42,127 bases of DNA, taken from an uncultured Collinsella sp. Its GTDB lineage: Bacteria; Actinomycetota; Coriobacteriia; Coriobacteriales; Coriobacteriaceae. Numbering within the stretch: the first letter of the stretch is position 1; each line of letters starts with the position of its first letter. Location: the NCBI GenBank assembly GCA_902492545.1, contig CABULX010000002.1, positions 1-42,127 of the forward strand, in the 5' to 3' direction. A program made the position numbers and the translations under genes. Of this stretch, positions 30,819 to 38,307 are shown piece by piece. The notes beneath the pieces were generated by a model. The model was not told the origin of the DNA, did not search any database, and saw nothing but the letters and a program-made list of their open reading frames with translations.

Positions 30819-31853
30819 CTAGCGCGCGACGCGGGTGCCACCGTCGGCGGCGGATGCCACGGCTGCGATCTCGCTTGCGGTAACCAAGTTGGAATCGCCC
30901 TTGATGGTGAGCTTGAGGATCGAGGCTGCAATCGCGTAGTTGACGGCGTCCTGCGGGTCAAAGTCGTTGATGAGGGCATGGACGAGGCCGGCGTTGAAAG
31001 CGTCGCCGGCGGCAACGCCCTCGAGCACGTGCACGTCGTGAGCAGGGGAGAACCAGTGCTCGCCGCTCTCGGCGTCAAAGAGCATGCCCATCCAGATGGA
31101 GCGCTCGACGCAGGAAATGTTGCGGACGACCGAGGCGACCTTCTTGCAACCGTACTCGGCGCAGATCTGACGGGCCATCTCGACGTAGGTGTCACGCTCC
31201 TCGATGCCGTGGGCAAGGGAGCCGGAGACGCAGGTCATGCCAAGGCCGGCAGGCGCATCCTCGTCGTTGGCGATGCAGATGTCGACGAGCGGCAGGAGTT
31301 CCTTCATGGTTGCCTGCGATTTCTCGGGCGACCACATCTTGCCGCGATAGTTCACGTCGCACACGGTGGTGATGCCCTTGGCGCGGCAGACGGCGAGAGC
31401 CTCCTTGCAGGCGGCGGCCATCTCGTCGGAGACGGCGGGGGTCACGCCGGAGAAGTAGAAGACATCGATGCCCTTGAGGATCTCGTCCCAGTCAAAAACA
31501 TCGCGCTTGGCCATGTTGATGGCAGAGAACTTGCGGTCGTAGACGCAGCCGTTGCCGCGCTGCGAGGCACCGACCTCAAACACATAGGAGCCAAGACGGT
31601 CGCCCTGACGCACGACGCGCGTGGTGTCGACGCCGTAGGCCTTCAGCGAACGCAGGGCGCACTCGCCCAGACGGTTGGCCGGGACAACGGAGACGTAAGT
31701 GGCCTTGTCGCCCTGGTAGGCCAGGGAAAGCGCGGTGTTTGCCTCGGCGCCGCCGTAGCGGACATCAAACTCGGTTGCCTGCTCAATACGCAGGTGGTCT
31801 TTGGGCGATAGCCTCATCATGATCTCGCCGAAGGTAAGAACCGTTTTACCCAT
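30819..31853 (-). CDS. kdgK: 2-keto-3-deoxygluconate (KDG) kinase, PfkB family
   Basis: KdgK (EC 2.7.1.45) phosphorylates KDG to KDPG with ATP; all branches of the pathway in this window meet at this step. The 344-residue protein has the PfkB N-terminal substrate region RYGGAEANTALSLAYQG (about 32-48) and the C-terminal GVAAGDAFNAGL signature with catalytic base D284. ATG 31853 follows AAGGAGCT and gives the typical start MGKTVLTFGEIMMRL; the open frame runs back to 31958 through a hairpin region and is not used. It is divergent from a LacI-type gene with operator-like repeats between. Fructokinase-like PfkB kinases are similar, but eda downstream supports KdgK. Confidence 0.9.
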   Translation of the reverse strand: MGKTVLTFGEIMMRLSPKDHLRIEQATEFDVRYGGAEANTALSLAYQGDKATYVSVVPANRLGECALRSLKAYGVDTTRVVRQGDRLGSYVFEVGASQRGNGCVYDRKFSAINMAKRDVFDWDEILKGIDVFYFSGVTPAVSDEMAAACKEALAVCRAKGITTVCDVNYRGKMWSPEKSQATMKELLPLVDICIANDEDAPAGLGMTCVSGSLAHGIEERDTYVEMARQICAEYGCKKVASVVRNISCVERSIWMGMLFDAESGEHWFSPAHDVHVLEGVAAGDAFNAGLVHALINDFDPQDAVNYAIAASILKLTIKGDSNLVTASEIAAVASAADGGTRVAR

Positions 31854-31896
31854 GGTTGCGTAGCTCCTTCTTGCTCGTGCGTACACCTTTGATATG

Positions 31897-31954
31897 GCGT
31901 TGGCACGCAGGTGCCAAGACGGTAGGGTGCGTCTTTGCACCTGCGTGCCAACGC
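31897..31954. repeat. 18-bp perfect inverted repeat in the kdgK leader
   Basis: GCGTTGGCACGCAGGTGC (31897-31914) pairs with its exact complement at 31937-31954 around a 22-nt loop. If kdgK starts upstream of it, the mRNA leader would carry this hairpin. Confidence 0.65.
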
Positions 31955-31956
31955 TC

Positions 31957-31985
31957 ACCGAAATCGGTTTACGAAATCGGTTTCG
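31957..31985. promoter_or_regulatory. Tandem LacI-type operators between kdgK and the second LacI gene
   Basis: CGAAATCGGTTT occurs twice, at 31959-31970 and 31972-31983, 13 bp apart. The second forms CGAAATCGGTTTCG, a near-palindrome with a central CG, typical of LacI operators and different from GTGAACGTTCAC. It probably binds the LacI protein at 32089 and controls kdgK-eda and that gene. Confidence 0.6.
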
Positions 31986-32088
31986 TTTCGAGTTGTAGTA
32001 TACTCACCTACAGCGTTTTGCAACCGAGATTTTTAAAAAAATGCCTAAAATGGCTCAGACCGCCGACAATTGGGAAACGGGGTGCGTT

Positions 32089-33111
32089 ATGGCGCAGATG
32101 AGAATCAAGGACATTGCCGCCGAGGCGGGCGTGAGCCCGGCCACGGTCTCGCGCTATCTCAACAACCGCCCCGGGCAAATGACTGAGGAAACCCGTGCTC
32201 GCATCGCGGCGGTTATCGAGCGCACCGGCTATCGCCCGCGTGCCGCCGCGCGCAATCTACGCAGCTCGCGCACCAACCTCATCGGTGTGATCCTGGCCGA
32301 CATCGCCAACCCATTCTCCAGCGCCATGCTCGAAGGGCTTTCCGTCAGCGCCGCCGCGCGCGGCTGCTCGCTCATGACGGCCATTAGCGGCAACGACCCC
32401 GCTAAGGAAGCGGAGTCGCTCACCAGGCTTATCGATGCCGGCGTGGACGGCCTGGTCGTCAACACCTGCGGAGGCAATGACGAGGCGATCGCCGCGGCAG
32501 CGGGACGTCTGCCTGTTGTGCTGCTCGACCGCGATGTTGCCGACGGCGGTGTCGATCTGGTGACATCTAACAACCGTGAGCTGGTCGCTGGCTTGGTAGA
32601 CGAGCTCGCCGCCGCTGGCAGCGAGCGCCTGTGCCTGCTCACCGAGGCAAGCGACGACAGCCCCGTGCGTCGCGAGCGTGCCGAGGCCTTTGCCGACGAA
32701 CTTTCGCGACGCGGCCTTGCGGGTGAGGTCGTCACTCTGGCCGACGGTGGCGCCTCGGGCGTCGGCCGCTTGGACGAGACCATCCGCGGCTATGCAGGCA
32801 AAAAGCTCGGCCTCATTGCTGTCAACGGCCTGGTTTTCCTGCGTCTGACCGAGGCGCTGGCGCAGCTTGGTCCCTCGCTGCCGGCGGGGCTCAAAATCGC
32901 GACGTTTGACGACTACCCCTGGAACCATGTGCTCTTTGGCGGCGTGACCACGGCCGCGCAAGACACCCTTACCATCGCCGAGCGCGTGGTCGAGCGCCTG
33001 TCCGAGCGCATCGACGTCGTCACCACCACGGTGGGCGAGGCCGCAAAGCTCGCCCCCAAGCGTATCGAGGTCCCCGGCCACATCGAACACCGCGCTTCGA
33101 CCTCGCGCTAG
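32089..33111 (+). CDS. LacI-family regulator, probable repressor of kdgK-eda
   Basis: The 340-residue protein has a LacI helix-turn-helix at the start (IKDIAAEAGVSPATVSRYL), a hinge and a two-lobed sugar-binding domain with LIGVILADIANPFSSAMLEG typical of the N-lobe. It is divergent from kdgK with the tandem CGAAATCGGTTT sites between. A KdgR-like role responding to KDG or a phosphorylated derivative is likely but not proven. ATG 32089 follows GGGGTG; in-frame ATGs at 32041 and 32098 are alternatives. Confidence 0.88.
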   Translation: MAQMRIKDIAAEAGVSPATVSRYLNNRPGQMTEETRARIAAVIERTGYRPRAAARNLRSSRTNLIGVILADIANPFSSAMLEGLSVSAAARGCSLMTAISGNDPAKEAESLTRLIDAGVDGLVVNTCGGNDEAIAAAAGRLPVVLLDRDVADGGVDLVTSNNRELVAGLVDELAAAGSERLCLLTEASDDSPVRRERAEAFADELSRRGLAGEVVTLADGGASGVGRLDETIRGYAGKKLGLIAVNGLVFLRLTEALAQLGPSLPAGLKIATFDDYPWNHVLFGGVTTAAQDTLTIAERVVERLSERIDVVTTTVGEAAKLAPKRIEVPGHIEHRASTSR

Positions 33112-33112
33112 T

Positions 33113-33144
33113 CTGTATGATAATATATAGACAATGTCATACAG
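33113..33144. promoter_or_regulatory. Inverted repeat over the MNT/HEPN promoter
   Basis: CTGTATGA (33113-33120) and TCATACAG (33137-33144) are exact complements 16 bp apart, enclosing the AT-rich TAATATATAG that may be the -10. The right arm touches the ribosome site AGGAGG. This is a plausible autoregulatory operator for the ribbon-helix-helix domain of the next gene. Confidence 0.6.
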
Positions 33145-33153
33145 GAGGTATCC

Positions 33154-33648
33154 ATGGCTGCGTCTGTGCTGAGTGTGCGAGTGGACTCGTCAATTAAAAA
33201 CTCATTTGCCGAACTGTGCGAAGAGCTTGGCATGACTTCGTCTGTTGCGGTCAATATGTTTATGAGGCAGATGCTGCGCGAGCGCTCTCTGCCGTTTGTT
33301 CCTTCACTTGGTAAAAGCTCTGCGAGCGAAAGCGCCGCGGCGGGCATTTTGGATACTGCCCAGATTGAGTCCGCCGTCCGCGAGGCAGCCAGCACGATTC
33401 CCGCCATCAAAACCGTGATTCTATTTGGTTCGTATGCCCGTGGCGAGGCGCATGCCGATAGTGATATTGACTTGCGTCTCGAAGTCGATCGCGAGCAGGG
33501 CTTTGGTCTTTTTGCGCTGTCGGCGTTTGGCGAGGCGGTGCGCAAAGAAACCGGGAGGCAGGTTGATCTCGTCTCTAGTGATCATCTTGATGACGAACTT
33601 GCCGCGGTAATCGAGCGCGAAGGAGTGATCCTTTATGATCGCGCGTAA
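33154..33648 (+). CDS. RelB-like ribbon-helix-helix domain fused to MNT nucleotidyltransferase (antitoxin)
   Basis: The 164-residue protein has two parts. Residues 1 to about 55 look like a RelB/DinJ-type antitoxin N-terminus (SVRVDSSIKNSFAELCEELGM). Residues about 75-164 are a minimal nucleotidyltransferase with the G92-S93-x10-D104-x-D106 motif and third Asp D138 (RQVDLVS). In MntA/HepT-type systems the MNT protein neutralises the HEPN toxin by adding AMP to it; here the next gene is that HEPN protein. The RelB-like part may bind DNA at the inverted repeat upstream. GGAGG sets the start. This fusion is not the usual MNT layout, though I cannot tell how rare it is. Confidence 0.82.
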   Translation: MAASVLSVRVDSSIKNSFAELCEELGMTSSVAVNMFMRQMLRERSLPFVPSLGKSSASESAAAGILDTAQIESAVREAASTIPAIKTVILFGSYARGEAHADSDIDLRLEVDREQGFGLFALSAFGEAVRKETGRQVDLVSSDHLDDELAAVIEREGVILYDRA

Positions 33649-34006
33649 GTCAGACAGCCTTCGCGCCCAAGAGGTTTTGGAGGCCATCTCCGAAACGAAC
33701 GAGCGCATCAAGGCTTTTGATATCACCGAGGACCAGTTTCTGCATGCGAATGACGTGCGGACGAGGGCGTTGGCGGACTCCCTTTTGATGTGTGCGCTTA
33801 GGGTGACGGAAGAAGCGGGCAAATTGTCGGAACGCTCGCAGCGGCTTCATCCCGAAATTGAATGGCGTGGAATTATCGGCATGAGAAATTATCTTGCGCA
33901 TGATTACGGCAATGTCGACCGCTCGGTTGTTTGGGATGCAGTGACGATGGAGTTCCCTGCGCTGGAACGAGCCTGTAGACAAATTGTCTCCGAATCTGAA
34001 CGCTAG
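33635..34006 (+). CDS. HEPN-domain RNase toxin (HepT-like)
   Basis: The 123-residue helical protein has the HEPN active-site motif R-x4-H-x-Y as R84-NYLA-H89-D-Y91. HEPN toxins of this type cut RNA, and their MNT partners block them by AMP transfer to the Tyr. The start at 33635 overlaps the MNT gene by 14 bases, with AAGGAG at 33620-33625. This gene order (MNT then HEPN) and overlap support a toxin-antitoxin pair. Confidence 0.85.
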   Translation: MIARKSDSLRAQEVLEAISETNERIKAFDITEDQFLHANDVRTRALADSLLMCALRVTEEAGKLSERSQRLHPEIEWRGIIGMRNYLAHDYGNVDRSVVWDAVTMEFPALERACRQIVSESER

Positions 34007-34059
34007 CCGCTCGTTCGCAACCGCCTGCTCGCGCACGTTTTTTGAGCGCTTGATACGCT

Positions 34060-34075
34060 TTAACCCTGCGGAAAC
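34060..34075 (+). promoter_or_regulatory. Possible GlnR box before glnA
   Basis: TTAAC-n6-GAAAC fits one a-b pair of the actinobacterial GlnR consensus (gTnAC-n6-GaAAC), 66 bases before glnA. Only one pair is visible, so chance is possible. Confidence 0.35.
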
Positions 34076-34140
34076 ATTTTTCTGCGATAGTATCTGCGAT
34101 ATAGACCAGTCGAAACCCGCCCGAAAGAAAGGGGAGCGAC

Positions 34141-35478
34141 ATGAACCAGCAGAACATCGATTACGTACTCCGCTCTGTAGAGCAGCGTGACATCCGCTTT
34201 GTGCGTCTGTGGTTTGTCGACATTCTCGGCCGCCTCAAGAACTTTGCCATTAGCCCCGAGGACCTCGAGGTCGCTTTTGAGGAGGGTATTGGCTTTGACG
34301 GCTCGGCCATCGAGGGCTTTGCCACGCCCGAGGAAGCCGACATGCTCGCATTCCCCGATGCTTCGACCTTCCAGATTCTGCCGTGGCGCCCGAGCCACAA
34401 CGGCGTCGCCCGCGTGTTCTGCGACGTGTGCACCCCCGACCGTAAGCCCTTTGCCGGCGACCCGCGCGACGCCCTGCGCCGTATGTTCTATAAGGCCGAG
34501 AAGGCCGGCTATCTGCTCAACGTGGGTGCCGAGCTGGAGTATTACTACTTCCCCGACGAGCACACCCCCGAGCCGCTCGACAACGTGGGCTACTTCGATC
34601 TTTCGGTGAGCGATGCCGCTCGCGACCTGCGTCGCAACACGGTCCTCACGCTCGAGAAGATGTCCGTGCCCGTGGAGTACACCTTCCACGCCGCCGGCCG
34701 CTCGCAGCACGGCATGAGCCTGCGCCATGCCGAGGCCCTGAGCATGTCCGACGCCATCACCACGGCCAAACTCATCATTAAGCAGCAGGCCTACGAGAGC
34801 GGTTGCCACGCCTCCTTTATGCCCAAGCCGTTGGCGGGCGAGGACGGCAGCGCTATGTTTTTGCATCAGTCGCTGTTCGACCACGACGGCAACAACGTCT
34901 TTTGGGGCGAGGACGACGAGAAGTACCATCTCTCCGATACCGCCAAGCACTATATGGCCGGCATCTTGGCGCACGCGCGCGAGATCAGCGCCATCACCAA
35001 CCCCACGGTCAACTCGTACAAGCGCATCACCACGGGTGGCGACTCCGTGCCGCAGTACGCCACGTGGGGCCTGCGCAACCGCGCGAGCATGATCCGCATC
35101 CCGGTCTACAAGCCCGGCAAGCAGCTGTCCACGCGCATCGAGCTTCGCAGCCCCGACCCTATGGCCAACCCGTACCTGGTCAACGCCGTCACGCTGGCGG
35201 CTGGCCTGGACGGCATCGAGCGCAAGCTGGAGCTCCCGCCCGAGGCAACGGCCGAGACGCTCAAGCTCACCGACCGCCAGATGGTCGAGGCCGGCTACAC
35301 GCCGCTGCCGCGCTCGCTCAAAGAGGCGCTCGACGTGTTTGAGGACTCGCAGTTTATGAAGGATGCCCTCGGCGAGCACATCCACAGCTTCTTCCTTAAA
35401 AAGAAGCGCGACGAGTGGCATAAGTTTGAGTCTACGATCACCGAGTGGGAGATCAAGCACTACCTGGCGAACTCCTAA
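34141..35478 (+). CDS. glnA: Glutamine synthetase type I, with altered metal-site motif
   Basis: Type I glutamine synthetases join glutamate and ammonia using ATP. The 445-residue protein has the family blocks IGFDGSAIEGF (50-60), SFMPKPLAGEDGSAM (225-239) and AITNPTVNSYKR. Arg-rich NRASMIRIP and STRIELRSPDPMANPYL follow. Length fits GSI-alpha without the adenylylation-loop extension. The usual HHE-x7-E metal-binding stretch reads FHAAGRSQHG (182-191), with Ala184 and Gly191 where Glu is expected. It may therefore have altered activity or other residues may replace them. GAAAGAAAGGGG before ATG 34141 is a good ribosome site. An OmpR-type regulator follows 50 bp downstream. Confidence 0.87.
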   Translation: MNQQNIDYVLRSVEQRDIRFVRLWFVDILGRLKNFAISPEDLEVAFEEGIGFDGSAIEGFATPEEADMLAFPDASTFQILPWRPSHNGVARVFCDVCTPDRKPFAGDPRDALRRMFYKAEKAGYLLNVGAELEYYYFPDEHTPEPLDNVGYFDLSVSDAARDLRRNTVLTLEKMSVPVEYTFHAAGRSQHGMSLRHAEALSMSDAITTAKLIIKQQAYESGCHASFMPKPLAGEDGSAMFLHQSLFDHDGNNVFWGEDDEKYHLSDTAKHYMAGILAHAREISAITNPTVNSYKRITTGGDSVPQYATWGLRNRASMIRIPVYKPGKQLSTRIELRSPDPMANPYLVNAVTLAAGLDGIERKLELPPEATAETLKLTDRQMVEAGYTPLPRSLKEALDVFEDSQFMKDALGEHIHSFFLKKKRDEWHKFESTITEWEIKHYLANS

Positions 35479-35528
35479 TCGCGCTGGCTTGTTCCAGTAC
35501 GATTGAGCTCATTTCTTTGGAGGCCGAT

Positions 35529-36191
35529 ATGTCCGAAAAGAGTGCCCTGTTCATGGCGCGCACGACGCGCTTCCACGAGTTTGCCCGCAGCTTGACGACC
35601 ACCCTGGGTGTCGAGGTGAGCCTGGCAACCCCCGATTCGCCGACTGCAGCGCACGACTTTGACCTGCTGATTCTCGATTCCGATGGCATCCGCAGCGACC
35701 GCATCGATCAGATTGCCAAGTGGCTTGACGATCGCGGCGGCGTCCCCATGTTGGTGATCGTCGACGATGAGGCGCTCGGCACCCTGCGCCTGCCCAATCA
35801 CGCGCATGCCGACTTTGTGTGCCCCACGGCGACGCCCAACGAGCTCAAGGCTCGCGCGCAGCGCTTGATGGGCGAGGAGGAGACCGTTACCGCCGACGAT
35901 GTGCTCAACATCGATAACCTCGAGATCAACCTGGCTACCTACCAGGTGACGCTCGATGGCGAGCCCATCGACCTGACGCTGATGGAGTACTCGCTGCTGA
36001 GCTTTTTGGCGACGCATCCCAACCGTGCCTACAGCCGCGAGGTACTGCTGCACCGCGTGTGGGGCTTTGAGTACTGCGGCGGTACGCGTACCGTCGACGT
36101 GCACATCCGACGCATCCGCTCCAAGGTGGGCCCGCAGATCGCGGCTCACATCACCACCGTCCGCGGCGTGGGCTATCTGTTTAAGGACTAG
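35529..36191 (+). CDS. GlnR-like atypical OmpR-family regulator
   Basis: The 220-residue protein has a degenerate receiver-like domain (about 1-110) and an OmpR-type winged helix (about 125-218) with LTLMEYSLLSFL, VLLHRVWGFEYCGGTRTVDV and RGVGYLF. The N-terminal part lacks the usual acidic pair, and the DLLILDSDGIRSD stretch is not a clear phosphorylation site. GlnR of actinobacteria has this orphan layout and the same GGTRTVDVH signature, and its neighbour glnA is a classic GlnR target. ATG 35529 follows TTGGAGG; the frame runs upstream to 35445. The assignment as nitrogen regulator is inference. Confidence 0.82.
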   Translation: MSEKSALFMARTTRFHEFARSLTTTLGVEVSLATPDSPTAAHDFDLLILDSDGIRSDRIDQIAKWLDDRGGVPMLVIVDDEALGTLRLPNHAHADFVCPTATPNELKARAQRLMGEEETVTADDVLNIDNLEINLATYQVTLDGEPIDLTLMEYSLLSFLATHPNRAYSREVLLHRVWGFEYCGGTRTVDVHIRRIRSKVGPQIAAHITTVRGVGYLFKD

Positions 36192-36195
36192 ATTT

Positions 36196-36231
36196 CCACC
36201 ACAAAGGGGACGGCACCTTTGTGGTGGTTTT
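36196..36231 (+). terminator. Rho-independent terminator after the GlnR-like gene
   Basis: A perfect 12-bp stem (CCACCACAAAGG with CCTTTGTGGTGG) and an 8-nt loop are followed by TTTT. Confidence 0.85.
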
Positions 36232-36343
36232 GCCGTAGACCGGGTCCTTTTGGGCCTGCAACAGAACTTAAGCCTTCCTAAAAGATTGCGTTCTCATACA
36301 CGTTCGCCCGCATATTGGGGTACAACTCAACGTGAACAATGAT

Positions 36344-36370
36344 GGCCCGCCACATGTTTGGCGGGCCTTT
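36344..36370 (+). terminator. Hairpin with T run just before htrA (possible leader attenuator)
   Basis: A 9-bp stem (GGCCCGCCA/TGGCGGGCC) with a 6-nt loop is followed by TTTGG. It lies 27 bases before the htrA start, so transcripts from upstream would meet it in the leader. Confidence 0.5.
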
Positions 36371-36396
36371 GGTTATTTGACGAAAGGACCGCAGCT

Positions 36397-37860
36397 ATGA
36401 GCGAGAACGATTCCCAGCGTCCCCAGGATGTTGGCAATGCCGGCGAGACTCAGCAGCAGCCGCGCGTGCAGGTGGAGTCGACGCCTGCCGACGGCAACAA
36501 CATTCCCTACGTGCAGGCCTACGATACGCAGACCGGCAAGCCGCTGGGCGGCCAACAGGTTGTAAACAAGCACACGGTGGTCAAGACCAAGACCAAAAAG
36601 CTGCCGATCTTTATTACAGCGCTTGCCGGCTGTGCCTGCGGCGCCCTGCTGGTCATCGCGCTCATTATGAGCGGTACGCTCGATATCGGTGGCGGCAAGA
36701 ATGCCGTGACGGCGGGCGCTTCGGGTTCGTCGACGCAAAAGATTACGATCGACTCTGAGGACACCACGTTGGCCGAGGCCGTTTCTGCCAAGGCCCTGCC
36801 CTCCGTCGTTTCCATCACCGCCACGTCGAGCGGCAGCCAGAATGGCTCGCTTTCGCAGTCTGCCGATGAGTCGGACAACTCGGGCAGCGTCGGTTCGGGC
36901 GTTGTGCTCGATACCGAGGGCCACATCCTCACCAACAACCACGTGGTCGATGGCTATGACCAGTACGTGGTGACCATGGACGACGGCACCACCTACGAGG
37001 CCGAGTTCGTGGGCAACGATGCCTCGAGCGACCTCGCCGTTATCAAGCTCAAGGACGCCGATGCCTCCAAGCTCACCCCGATTGAGATCGGCGACTCCTC
37101 CAAGCTCAACGTGGGCGAGTGGGTCATGGCGATCGGTTCGCCGTTTGGCAACGAGCAGTCTGTCTCCACGGGCATTGTGTCGGCGCTGTATCGCTCAACG
37201 GCCATGAGCTCTACCAACGGTAACACCATCTATGCCAACATGATCCAGACCGATGCCGCCATCAACCCGGGCAACTCCGGTGGCGCGCTCGTCAACGACA
37301 ACGGCGAGCTCGTGGGTATCAACTCGCTTATCGAGAGCTACTCGGGCTCCAGCTCGGGCGTGGGCTTTGCTATTCCCGTTAACTACGCCAAGAACATTGC
37401 CGACCAGATCATCGGCGGTAAGACGCCGGTGCACCCGTACCTGGGAGCCACGCTTTCGAGCGTCAATGCGCTTAACGCCCGCACCAACAAGTTGAGCACC
37501 GATAGCGGCGCGTATGTGGCGAGCGTCGTTGAGGATGGTCCTGCCGCCAAGGCCGGCATTCAGGAGGGCGATGTCATTACCAAGCTGGGCGACGACGAGA
37601 TCACGAGCGCCGACGGCCTGATCATCGCGCTGCGCAGCCACGAGGTGGGCGAGAAGGTCGAGATCACGCTCATGCGCGGCAAGGACGAGAAGAAGGTCAC
37701 CGTCGAGCTGGGCTCCGACGAGGAGCTGCAGAACCAGCAGCAGGACGACAGTTCGACCGACACCGGCAACGGCGGTATTACCGACGAGCAGCTGCGCCAG
37801 TACCTGGAGGAGCTGCTGGGCCAGCAAGGTCAGGGTCAGGGCAACGGTCAGGGTTTCTAA
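36397..37860 (+). CDS. htrA: HtrA/DegP-family membrane-anchored serine protease
   Basis: HtrA proteases degrade misfolded proteins outside the membrane. The 487-residue protein has a cytosolic, Gln-rich N-terminus and one membrane anchor (about 70-93). A trypsin-like domain carries H182 (TNNHVVDGY), D212 (SSDLAVIKL) and S294 (GNSGGALV). A PDZ domain (about 370-460; GAYVASVVEDGPAAKAGI) and a Gln/Gly-rich tail follow. GAAAGGA at 36382-36388 sets ATG 36397 over an in-frame ATG at 36358. A strong terminator follows. Confidence 0.95.
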   Translation: MSENDSQRPQDVGNAGETQQQPRVQVESTPADGNNIPYVQAYDTQTGKPLGGQQVVNKHTVVKTKTKKLPIFITALAGCACGALLVIALIMSGTLDIGGGKNAVTAGASGSSTQKITIDSEDTTLAEAVSAKALPSVVSITATSSGSQNGSLSQSADESDNSGSVGSGVVLDTEGHILTNNHVVDGYDQYVVTMDDGTTYEAEFVGNDASSDLAVIKLKDADASKLTPIEIGDSSKLNVGEWVMAIGSPFGNEQSVSTGIVSALYRSTAMSSTNGNTIYANMIQTDAAINPGNSGGALVNDNGELVGINSLIESYSGSSSGVGFAIPVNYAKNIADQIIGGKTPVHPYLGATLSSVNALNARTNKLSTDSGAYVASVVEDGPAAKAGIQEGDVITKLGDDEITSADGLIIALRSHEVGEKVEITLMRGKDEKKVTVELGSDEELQNQQQDDSSTDTGNGGITDEQLRQYLEELLGQQGQGQGNGQGF

Positions 37861-37887
37861 CGAGCCGTTTCGCACATGCCGAAGCCA

Positions 37888-37925
37888 GAGGGGCTGTTCC
37901 GCCAGCGCGGGACAGCCCCTCTTTT
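37888..37925 (+). terminator. Rho-independent terminator after htrA
   Basis: GAGGGGCTGTTCC pairs with GGGACAGCCCCTC around a short loop and is followed by TTTT. Confidence 0.88.
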
Positions 37926-37996
37926 CGCGATGATCCCTTGGAGACGGAGGAAAACGGATCACTTGGGGCTGACAAGAGGCCTGGTTCGGAATGGTC

Positions 37997-38199
37997 TGGA
38001 CAGTTAGTTCAGATACGTATAAATCTGGGGCAGCTTGGGATGCGTTTTGAGCAATTTTTGATTGGGATGGGGCACGAATTGGTGTTTGGAAGGGAGAGTG
38101 GGACGTTTACATGGTCTCGAGGAGCCCAAATTAGTTGAAACAGGGGTGTTCGTGCCTGATCCAGCTCTAGGATTTATACGTATCTGAACTAACTGTCCA
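37997..38199. repeat. 203-bp element bounded by a perfect 29-bp inverted repeat
   Basis: Arms 37997-38025 and 38171-38199 are exact complements over 29 bases (left arm starts TGGACAGTTAGTTCAGATAC). The 145-bp centre has no credible gene; a smaller internal pair GGCACGAA/TTCGTGCC is present. It sits in the 447-bp htrA-ligA spacer. No target-site duplication was seen. The stretch after it (38200-38307) holds only the ligA leader. Confidence 0.78.
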
Positions 38200-38307
38200 C
38201 CCCAGTCTGGCGGCTGCCGATTCGGTGCGGTTCGAAAGGGTTATTCGACCCCATCGCGACCGGTGGTACTCTTGTATCCGTTTGAAATCGAGCGAAGGAG
38301 TGCCGCT

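Noticed and set aside
34007..34140. Riboswitch before glnA
   Set aside because: No known glutamine or other riboswitch fold could be recognised; only a possible GlnR box was seen.
37938..38138. A 66-codon plus-strand open frame between htrA and ligA
   Set aside because: It lies over the inverted-repeat element, lacks a ribosome site and resembles no protein.
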